DNA from: an uncultured Aquimarina sp.
Lineage (GTDB): Bacteria > Bacteroidota > Bacteroidia > Flavobacteriales > Flavobacteriaceae
DNA: 64,000 nucleotides
NCBI GenBank assembly: GCA_947493495.1
Contig: CANLRN010000012.1
Coordinates: forward strand, 1 to 64,000
Reading direction: 5' to 3'
Shown: one piece after another, positions 1 through 7,458 of the stretch
How the letters are laid out: each line of letters begins with the position of its first letter
Position numbering within the stretch: the stretch's first letter is position 1
Program-made: the position numbers and the translations under genes
The notes under the pieces: model-generated
What the model saw: only the letters and a program-made list of their open reading frames with translations
What the model was told of the DNA's origin: nothing
Databases searched by the model: none

Positions 1-283
1 CCATTTGTTGCGACAGGTATGAGTAATCACATTCTGCCGTAATGTTTCGCAACACCGTTTCGATAAACAGCCAACCGCAATATTTAGTTTTGGGGCAGTA
101 ATTTTTTCACAACGCTCATTCATTCAGTTTATAGAATTCCGCGTGATTTTCGGCGTAAAGATTGGTTAGTTCCGCTTAGAAATCAGATTAAGAATTGAAT
201 AAAAAAGTCAGCGCAAAGATCGGTTTTCAGATTCCACTATTTTAGCCAGCCATTTTTTTTCGCAATATTGAGGAGCTATAAAT

Positions 284-478
284 GGTAACGTTAAATATAT
301 GGCATTTAGGGCAGAAGATAAACAAGTAGTTTCGATTAAACACTAAGCCAAACTTTTGCATTTTGATTTATCTTTTTCATTTTAAAGCCAAATCAAAAGA
401 TTTGGCGATACAGCAAATAAACACAGCCTTTTCGAACCAACTTAAACCGCCCTATTTGCTATATATAGTGTTGTGATT
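284..478 (-). repeat. attC-like recombination site 1 (about 195 bp)
   Basis: Outer arms AACGTTAAATATATGGCATTTAGGGCAG (from 287) and CCGCCCTATTTGCTATATATAGTGTT (up to 472) are imperfect inverted repeats; inner AGCCAAA...TTTGGCG stem; right core GTTGTGATT at 470-478. Confidence 0.8.
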
Positions 479-486
479 TCGTTATT

Positions 487-948
487 TTATTCAGGAATGG
501 CTTCTTTTTTCCAATCCTCGTGTAAAACATAAGAATCCCATTTCAATTCAGCTCCTTGATATTCAAAAGTCCAATTAATCCAACAAGGAATATTTTCATA
601 ATTATAGAATCCGCTTATTTTAACTTTTTTCTCAACATCATTTATTTCATTATCAAGAATAACATCCCAATTTTGAGTAATATTATCAGCAAATGGTAAT
701 TGAATAGAAGCTTTGTTTTCAAATCCGACAGAACCTTTGAATTCCACTTCAAATAGTTCAGAATTATAACCACTAATTTCAAGAATTGATTTTCCGATGA
801 CAATTCCATCTTTAATATTCATCTCTTTATAATCGGATAGAAAAGCCCAGTCAAATTCGATTTTCAGATTATTATCTACTTTGGTTATTTTTTCTAAGTG
901 AGAGTCGTGTAATCTTAATCGGCTTATATTTGAGTTTATTTTTTCCAT
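487..948 (-). CDS. cassette 1: hypothetical protein, 153 aa
   Basis: ORF track; flanked by complementary cores GTTGTGATT (470-478) and AATCACAAC (961-969). Confidence 0.8.
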   Translation of the reverse strand: MEKINSNISRLRLHDSHLEKITKVDNNLKIEFDWAFLSDYKEMNIKDGIVIGKSILEISGYNSELFEVEFKGSVGFENKASIQLPFADNITQNWDVILDNEINDVEKKVKISGFYNYENIPCWINWTFEYQGAELKWDSYVLHEDWKKEAIPE

Positions 949-960
949 TTTTGGTTAATG

Positions 961-1154
961 AATCACAACGTTAAATGTAAACGGCTGTGCGTGTTAAAAG
1001 AAACTGTCTTTCGGAATTGGCACAAGGCGTTACACTTTTAGTATTTTTAAATTATCAGTTAAAATAATAAAATTTGTGACGCCGACCTCACAAATACAAA
1101 ACTGTCTTTGCTCAAAACACTTAAAAAGCATTGCGTTTACATAGTGTTGTACGC
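961..1154 (-). repeat. attC-like recombination site 2 (about 194 bp)
   Basis: AATCACAACGTTAAATGTAAACG... pairs with ...GCGTTTACATAGTGTTGTACGC; stem ATGTAAACG/CGTTTACAT differs from site 1, but the AAC/GTT ends are kept. Confidence 0.78.
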
Positions 1155-1159
1155 TGGCT

Positions 1160-1611
1160 TTATTTTTTTGGGCTGTTTACGGTTTCTAATACTTTTTTCA
1201 TTTCTAAATCCAATTCATTCATTACAATTTCTTTATTCAATTCAGTTGAGCAGTCAGATTTAATACGGCAAAATATTCTATTATTTTCGTTATAGAAATC
1301 AAATTCTAAATACTCATTTTTTGGATCTGTTTTGTAGAGTACTAATTCCGTATAAATTAGATTTTCTGAATAATTAATTACTAAGGTATAAATTCCTTGA
1401 TTCTTTGGAAAATTGTCTTTTATAATTTCATTTTCTCGAAATAAGTCATAAAAAGTAATATTCCAACCAAAACCTTCTACGAGCTTTATTGTCAGTTTTT
1501 CTGTATCAATATTTTGGTCAGCAATAATGTTTATCATATCACTATTAAATTGATTTTTTGTTTGAGCGATCAAGTTAAAAGTAAAAAATAAAGTTAAAAT
1601 TATTAGTTTCA
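1160..1611 (-). CDS. cassette 2: hypothetical secreted protein
   Basis: ORF 1160..1687 in track, but the first part lies in attC site 3; likely start is the MKLIILTLFFTFNLIAQ signal peptide near 1611. Confidence 0.75.
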
Positions 1612-1623
1612 TTTTTTTTGCTT

Positions 1624-1826
1624 GCGTACAACGGACTTGTGTATGGAACGTAGCGTGCAAAAATGTGCTAAGTTTTCGAATTAACACAGAGCCGAATTTT
1701 TATATTTTGTTTTTAATTTTTCTCTTTTTAAAAAGCCAAATTAAAAATTTGGCGGACTTTCTAAATATACACAAACCTTTCGGTTAAGCACTTATTAGCT
1801 ATGTTTTATACACCGTGTTAGGTGCA
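1624..1826 (-). repeat. attC-like recombination site 3 (about 203 bp)
   Basis: GCGTACAACGGACTTGTGTATGGAACGTAGC pairs with GCTATGTTTTATACACCGTGTTAGGTGCA; inner AAGCCAAATTAAAAATTTGGCGG stem. Confidence 0.8.
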
Positions 1827-1829
1827 GTC

Positions 1830-2597
1830 TTATTCAGTGCCCTGACTTCCGTATCCTTTTAATGCAATATGTACAGATGTAGATGGATATTTTTTGCTTT
1901 TCAGTTGCTCAACAGCATCTTTTCTGGTAAGACCATATTTATTAGAAATGTAATGAAAGTGTGCTTGTCCACCTTTCCAGCTTTCTTTTCCAGCAATGCT
2001 ATTAAATGTCAGAAAGAAACAATGCCATTCGTCATTTTTATCTAAAATTTTAGAGACAATCACTTTTCTAGACTCCACGACATTTTTGAGTTGTCCATCT
2101 GTCATTGAGGTTTCTCCAACTTTATCAACTCCATCTTCTTTTAAGTGAATCAGAGTAGGTAAATCACTTTCGTCGATTCCTTTTCTATGATTTTCTCCTG
2201 TATATTCACTCAATGTAAATCCATATTCTTCATATGCTAAAAATATAAATGCCATTAACTGTTCAACTGTCAGTGTTTGTCTCTTTAATAATTTTTCCTG
2301 TTCGTTTTTGGATTCCGCTGTTAGAAGCTTTATGAAATTTGGAGGTATTTCCGTTTTGCGAATTGAGTTGTACCAATCTTCGTGTTTTTTACTAGCTCTT
2401 TTGTAAAGGTATTCGTCAAAGTAAGAAATAGGAACAGGTGGATTATTCATTATTAAAATATCCCTATCCATTGCCATCATAGAGGCAATTCTAGTTTTTT
2501 TGTAATATTCTATTGGGTTTACGAATTCAAAATCTTCATTCCGAATGATTCTAGTAAACCCTGTTCCGTTATCATCCGGTACTTTGCTTATTTTCAT
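1830..2597 (-). CDS. cassette 3: hypothetical protein (about 255 aa)
   Basis: ORF 1830..2621 in track begins at a GTG inside the core site; ATG at MKISKVPDD near 2597 is more likely. Cores GTTAGGTGCA (1817-1826) and TGCACCTAAC (2617-2626). Confidence 0.75.
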   Translation of the reverse strand: MKISKVPDDNGTGFTRIIRNEDFEFVNPIEYYKKTRIASMMAMDRDILIMNNPPVPISYFDEYLYKRASKKHEDWYNSIRKTEIPPNFIKLLTAESKNEQEKLLKRQTLTVEQLMAFIFLAYEEYGFTLSEYTGENHRKGIDESDLPTLIHLKEDGVDKVGETSMTDGQLKNVVESRKVIVSKILDKNDEWHCFFLTFNSIAGKESWKGGQAHFHYISNKYGLTRKDAVEQLKSKKYPSTSVHIALKGYGSQGTE

Positions 2598-2616
2598 CAG
2601 ATTGGTTTTTCCAGAT

Positions 2617-2817
2617 TGCACCTAACGTTAAGTATAAGAAATCGTAGGGCAGGTGATAAGCACTATCGTTTCGGTTTATTACTTAGCTAAATATAAATAT
2701 TTTGCTTTTATCTTTTCTACTATAAACGCCAAATTTTATATTTAGCGGACTTTGTAAATATTCACAGACGTTTCGGCAAGCAGAAATGCCCTATGTTTTT
2801 TATACACTGTTGTGCGT
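2617..2817 (-). repeat. attC-like recombination site 4 (about 201 bp)
   Basis: TGCACCTAACGTTAAGTATAAGAAATCGTAGGGCA pairs with TGCCCTATGTTTTTTATACACTGTTGTGCGT; inner TTAGCTAAATATAAA...TTTATATTTAGCGG stem. Confidence 0.8.
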
Positions 2818-2820
2818 TCG

Positions 2821-3636
2821 TTATTTTTTTAATTCGCTTATGGCTCCTTCTAAAGCCAAAACCCAACCATTGGCAATATCATCATTGTCTTTTTTTGCCA
2901 TTTCCAAATTCTTAATTAATAATGGTAAAAAGTCTTTATCATCAAGCGTTAGGATTGCTTCAAATAAAAGAGTACCATAATCTCCATTTTCCAATTCTGA
3001 CTTAATAACACCTTTTATTTTCTCGTCTTTTCTGTTTGCTAAACCGACAATTGCTTCTGATTTCGTTTCAAAGTCAGTATCGCCAGTTCTTTTCCATAGA
3101 GCATTTCTTATTTCTATATTATCAGACTCTATTAGAGTTCCAATCCCAAAAGTTGCCCAATTCCTTATTGTTGATGTTTTATGTTCAGTAAACTCGATTA
3201 AAGTGTTAATGGCGTCTGAATTTTCTAATCCTGAAAGAGCAGAAATTAATGCGTGTTTGATATCAGTATTTTTTATAGTTTTAAATTCAACTAATTTAGA
3301 AATCTGTTTTTCACTTAATTCATCATTATTATGTCCTATTCCGTGAAAAATTGATTTAAGCACATTGTCCGATTGTTCTTTTTCAAGAAGTTCAAAATGT
3401 AATTCAACGGTTTGTTTTTTATTATATCTTGGGTCAAAACCTAATTGTTGTAGTACATCAAGTCCAATAATTTTTTGTTTATCAAAATCTGATTTAGCAA
3501 ACTCATATGCTTTTTCAAAAACTTCTTGATTTGGTCTCCTTCTTAATTCAGAGATATTGTCCCAATATGTTTTATGAGTCTTATTATTCAGTAGACGATT
3601 AAATATTTTTTCAGATGTCCAATTCTTTCGTCTCAT
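2821..3636 (-). CDS. cassette 4: HEAT-repeat-like protein, 271 aa
   Basis: ORF track; alternating helical repeats (e.g. ALISALSGLENSDAINTLIEFTEHKTSTIRNWATFGIGTL). Cores GTTGTGCGT (2809-2817) and ACGCACAAC (3664-3672). Confidence 0.75.
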   Translation of the reverse strand: MRRKNWTSEKIFNRLLNNKTHKTYWDNISELRRRPNQEVFEKAYEFAKSDFDKQKIIGLDVLQQLGFDPRYNKKQTVELHFELLEKEQSDNVLKSIFHGIGHNNDELSEKQISKLVEFKTIKNTDIKHALISALSGLENSDAINTLIEFTEHKTSTIRNWATFGIGTLIESDNIEIRNALWKRTGDTDFETKSEAIVGLANRKDEKIKGVIKSELENGDYGTLLFEAILTLDDKDFLPLLIKNLEMAKKDNDDIANGWVLALEGAISELKK

Positions 3637-3663
3637 TTTTTGTTTTAGGGGTCTGCTTTAATG

Positions 3664-3864
3664 ACGCACAACGGTCTTGTGTATGGCTCGTTGCGTGCAA
3701 ATTAGCGATTATTTTTCGGTTAGCCACAAGCCAGATTTTTAAATTTTACTATTTATATTTTTCATTGGAAATCGTCAAATATAAAAATTTGGCGACTTTC
3801 CAAATACGCCTTAACTTTGGTTAAGAAACTGAATAGCAATGAGCTATACACGTTGTTGTGCTTA
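3664..3864 (-). repeat. attC-like recombination site 5 (about 201 bp)
   Basis: ACGCACAACGGTCTTGTGTATGGCTCGTTGC pairs with GCAATGAGCTATACACGTTGTTGTGCTTA. Confidence 0.8.
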
Positions 3865-3865
3865 G

Positions 3866-4974
3866 TTATTTTTCCACGATTTTAAATTCAACTCGTCGGT
3901 TTTTATTTCTTCCGTCTTCGGTTTCGTTAGTTGAAATTGGTTTTTCACTTCCATAACCGACAAATGATATTCTGTTTTTGTTTAAACCTAAATTTATAAA
4001 ATAATCAGATACGGATTTTGCTCTCTTTTCTGAAAGAGCTTGGTTAAATTTTGTATCTCCAACATTGTCGGTATGTCCCGAAATAATTATTTTCGTATTT
4101 AGATTTTCGATTAGGAAATTGTAAACAGTATTTATTTCCATTTTCGCATCTTTTGATAGTTCCGAGCTGTTGAAATCGAAGATGACGTTTTGAAATGTGT
4201 AATCTTTGTTCAAGGCTATTTCAATATCATCCTTTTTGGTTTCAATCGCAATTTCTTTAGGTTTATTTTCTTCCCAATTGGCATCTTGTAAACTCACAAG
4301 GTCAATGTAGTAATAAGACATATTGTTTCTATTTTTATTAGAAACAAGCAACTTCTCTGTTTTGGAATTTTTAAGGAAGTTTCCGATTGTTAGGTATTTC
4401 TCGTTGCCTTGAGCAGTAAATTCACTGGATATCAATGTCCAACTGCTTTTGTTGTCGTAGTATCTGTCATTTTCAATCGTATAAATCTTGAAATTACTGA
4501 CATTATTTTTTTTCAACTGCCTTTCGGACATTTCACGAAAGATTGAAGTATTTAATTCGTTTGCGGAAAGTAAGTAGTCAATGTTTTTAATTGCAAAATC
4601 TGAATTTTCAGCGAGACTCACGAAAAACTCGACCTTGTAATTTTCACCTTTTTCCAATTTCTTTGATAATTCCACTTGAACGTATTCTCTGTAATTATCA
4701 TCAGAATACAAATAAAAACCTGCATATTTGTTGCCATCTTTCGCTTGTTGTAATCCGTTGTAGTTGTTTGGAATACCAACTTGACCTTTAGCGCAAGTAT
4801 TGAATAAATCAGTAGTTCCAAAAGTAGGTGAAGTCCAATTTTTTAAATTATGGTCAAAAGCTCCGATAATTTCAGAGCATCTTTTCGTGTTTTCAAAACT
4901 TGGATTTTGTACTAAATTCTGTGAAAAAAGCAGAAACGGAAATAGTAAAAAAAGAATTTTGATGTAGTTCACAA
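3866..4974 (-). CDS. cassette 5: OmpA-family outer membrane protein
   Basis: C-terminal OmpA domain (IIISGHTDNVGDTKFNQALSEKRAKSVSDYFINLGLNKNRISFVGYGSEKPI...NRRVEF). ORF 3866..5032 overruns the core site; likely start is the GTG at MNYIKILFLLFPFLLFSQ. Confidence 0.85.
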
Positions 4975-4989
4975 ATTTTGGTTCATAAT

Positions 4990-5125
4990 TAAGCACAACG
5001 TTTCGGCTAAGAGTAGTTGCGTTGGTTAGCACTTAACTTTGCAAGTAAACACCAAGTTGGAAATTCCGCAGAAATTTCTAAAATAGGTGAGGAAAAGCAA
5101 TTACTTATAGCCATTGTTGTAAGTA
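4990..5125 (-). repeat. attC-like recombination site 6 (short class, about 136 bp)
   Basis: TAAGCACAACGTTTCGGCTAAGAGTAGTTGCG pairs with AGCAATTACTTATAGCCATTGTTGTAAGTA. Confidence 0.78.
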
Positions 5126-5850
5126 GTGTTTTTGTTTTCAACTATTCTTTTTATATCATTCAGATGTGATGCACCATAAACAATTAGAATTTTATCATCC
5201 TTTGGCATAATAACTTTTTGAGCAACAAATTCATTACGCAATTTTAAAATAAAATCTTTATGGAAAACAGAAGATAACTTTTCATCTATTTTCTTGCAAT
5301 TATAAGTAACTTCTTTTAAATCAGATCTGAAATCACAATTAGACAACTTTAATTCTCCATATGTTTTTTCAAATTCTGAAATTAAGTTTATCATTGGGAT
5401 ATCAACTTTTTTGTCTGTATCTATAATATTTAAGTCTTCTCGATTCGGTTGGTTTATAATCTTGTCCTTTCCAACATATTTATATTTTCCTCTTAATTTT
5501 TTATTTATTGTATCAAATCTCTTTGAAGTGATTGATTTTCCGTAAAGTTTTCTAAATTTTCGCTTACTAGTATCATTTTCCAATGAATCAATATTTTCTG
5601 GATTTTTTACAGTTTCGTAATAAATTATAAAATCTTTATTTCTTAGTGAATCAATCTTTTTTTTTACATCCTCGTAAAATGTTTTATCTCCAAAATGAAA
5701 CATTGGTAAAAAGTAGATTTGTTTCTTTCTAAATTCAATTTTTTCCAAAGATGCATTGTCAGGGTAATCTACATCGAATTTTAAGGCACCACAAGAAATT
5801 AAAATTGAATTAATAAAAATTAATAAAGTATTTCGATAAAAAGTGTTCAT
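5101..5850 (-). CDS. cassette 6: lipoprotein-like, possible TraB/PrgY-like protein
   Basis: ORF track; lipobox-like ISCGAL; C-terminal ILIVYGASHLNDI resembles TraB-family motif. Coding end runs into the core site. Confidence 0.65.
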   Translation of the reverse strand: MNTFYRNTLLIFINSILISCGALKFDVDYPDNASLEKIEFRKKQIYFLPMFHFGDKTFYEDVKKKIDSLRNKDFIIYYETVKNPENIDSLENDTSKRKFRKLYGKSITSKRFDTINKKLRGKYKYVGKDKIINQPNREDLNIIDTDKKVDIPMINLISEFEKTYGELKLSNCDFRSDLKEVTYNCKKIDEKLSSVFHKDFILKLRNEFVAQKVIMPKDDKILIVYGASHLNDIKRIVENKNTTYNNGYK

Positions 5851-5861
5851 TCGGTTTACAT

Positions 5862-5998
5862 TACTTACAACGGTTTCGGCTATGAACTGTTGCGTGGGTT
5901 AGCACGGACTTTTGCAAGTACACGACAAGCTGAAAATTCCGCAGGAATTTTCAGGATAAGCCTGTAATAGCAATTGTTTATAGCCATTGTTACCCAAC
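5862..5998 (-). repeat. attC-like recombination site 7 (short class, about 137 bp)
   Basis: TACTTACAACGGTTTCGGCTATGAACTGTTGC pairs with GCAATTGTTTATAGCCATTGTTACCCAAC; interior similar to site 6. Confidence 0.78.
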
Positions 5999-6574
5999 GT
6001 TTTTATTTCGGTTATATATTTCAGTTTCTTTTCGTTCAAATGCTGGAACTGCAATATCAGTTTCCCAACTTTTACTTATTTCAGAAAACTGTTCTTTTAG
6101 TCTTTCGTTAAATTGAAACCAACCTTCTGTACTTTCTGAAATCTCAAATTGTTTCCCATTTTCCGCTTCTAAAAATAGACGAATTTCATCGGTTGCGAAT
6201 AGGTCAACTTTGTAAGCAGTCAGCTTTTTAATTTCGTCCCATTCAATTTTAGTCGGTTTATCCTCAATCTGCAATTCAAACCCATTTTTGTCATAGGTAA
6301 AAATTCCGTTTGAGTTGTACAATTCCATAAACTCTTCGTCAGTCAATTTTTTGTAATATTCTTTCTGTTTTGGAAGAAATCTACTATTTGGATTGAAATA
6401 TCTCAATAATAAGAGAATCGCTCCAATTCCGAAAAACACAATCGTAACCCAAGTTAATAATTCCGATTTATCCATAATTGTGATTCCGACTATGGAAAAT
6501 CCAGAACATAGTATTCCTGCAAATAAGTCACTTGTTTTTTTATTCAATTCAATATGTTTCTTGGTTTTTCTCAA
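5990..6574 (-). CDS. cassette 7: hypothetical membrane protein, 194 aa
   Basis: ORF track; TM segments (FAGILCSGFSIVGITIM, WVTIVFFGIGAILLLL); TAA stop lies inside the core GTTACCCAAC. Confidence 0.7.
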   Translation of the reverse strand: MRKTKKHIELNKKTSDLFAGILCSGFSIVGITIMDKSELLTWVTIVFFGIGAILLLLRYFNPNSRFLPKQKEYYKKLTDEEFMELYNSNGIFTYDKNGFELQIEDKPTKIEWDEIKKLTAYKVDLFATDEIRLFLEAENGKQFEISESTEGWFQFNERLKEQFSEISKSWETDIAVPAFERKETEIYNRNKNVG

Positions 6575-6576
6575 AT

Positions 6577-6771
6577 GTTGGGTAACGTTTAGCTATGCGT
6601 AGTGCGGAAGCAAAAAATCACTGGTTTTCGAGCTATCACTTAGCCAAAGTTTATGTTTTGTTTTTATATTTTCTAAAATACTAAATTTAATACTTTGGCG
6701 ACAAACCAAATAAGCACTGAACTTTGAATTAAACCAAAACCCCGCATTATCGCATAGGTGTTGTTAGGTTT
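6577..6771 (-). repeat. attC-like recombination site 8 (about 195 bp)
   Basis: GTTGGGTAACGTTTAGCTATGCGTAGTGCGG pairs with CCCCGCATTATCGCATAGGTGTTGTTAGGTTT; inner TTAGCCAAAGTTT...ATACTTTGGCG stem. Confidence 0.8.
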
Positions 6772-7393
6772 TCGTTTTTTTCTCTCCGATCCAGTTTGTA
6801 TTCAATTCAATTATCTGATTTTTATCATTCAGTTTGAATATTCGACCCAGCTTGAATTTCTTGGGGTCATCACATAATGCTTTAAGATCATTTCTTTCAG
6901 GATTATAAATTCCAAATTCTAAATAATTGAACCTAGCCACAGTTAAATCAGCTACATCATTAGGTCCAATTCCATATTTATCCTCAACATTGTTATCAGA
7001 ACCATCATCTTCCCACCAGCAAACCTTACAGATGTCGAAGTCATCTCTTTTCTCTAAAGTTTTAAAACCGCAACAAGGGCAAGATTCTAAATCGACCGGA
7101 ACTCCACTCGTTATTTCAATTCCAGTTTGTTGAGATAAAAACTCATTTATAATCCCTTTAAAGTCATCTCTTAATTTGAACCTCAGTATTTCATCATATT
7201 TATGGTCATTAAAACTATTTAGTAATTCTTCACTTTCGAATTCTTTCTGAATTTCTTGAGGTAAAGCTGTCCATCCATTTGTATCAGACCAGTTTCCTAA
7301 TAGTAATGAAGTTAATGCCTCCTCTCGTTCATTTTCAGAATAATTAGAGATTACCTTGCTTATATATTTTTCGAGGACTTCTTTTCTATCCAT
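6764..7393 (-). CDS. cassette 8: CPCC-family cysteine-rich protein
   Basis: Motif ESCPCCGFKTLEKRDDFDICKVCWWEDDGSDN typical of CPCC cysteine-rich proteins; stop codon in core GTTAGGTTT (6763-6771); partner core AAACCTAAC at 7405-7413. Confidence 0.82.
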   Translation of the reverse strand: MDRKEVLEKYISKVISNYSENEREEALTSLLLGNWSDTNGWTALPQEIQKEFESEELLNSFNDHKYDEILRFKLRDDFKGIINEFLSQQTGIEITSGVPVDLESCPCCGFKTLEKRDDFDICKVCWWEDDGSDNNVEDKYGIGPNDVADLTVARFNYLEFGIYNPERNDLKALCDDPKKFKLGRIFKLNDKNQIIELNTNWIGEKKTKT

Positions 7394-7404
7394 TTTTTTT
7401 AATG

Positions 7405-7447
7405 AAACCTAACAATAGAATATAGGATATATGTCCTATATATTCCA
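7405..7447 (-). promoter_or_regulatory. candidate attI-like primary recombination site next to recombinase gene
   Basis: Core AAACCTAAC (7405-7413) followed by dyad GAATATAGGA-TATATG-TCCTATATATTC, between cassette 8 and the recombinase stop codon. Confidence 0.45.
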
Positions 7448-7458
7448 TGTATGTTTAT

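Noticed and set aside
2786-2980. Plus-strand small ORFs within the array (2786-2980, 3615-3824, 4591-4791, 6393-6602, 6927-7133)
   Set aside because: Antisense to longer, better-supported cassette genes or lying in attC-like sites; composition looks like translated complement.
1-7413. Regularly spaced repeats as a possible CRISPR array
   Set aside because: Repeats are 135-200 bp, imperfect, with different stem sequences, and separated by full genes of about 450-1100 bp; this fits recombination sites, not 25-40 bp CRISPR repeats.
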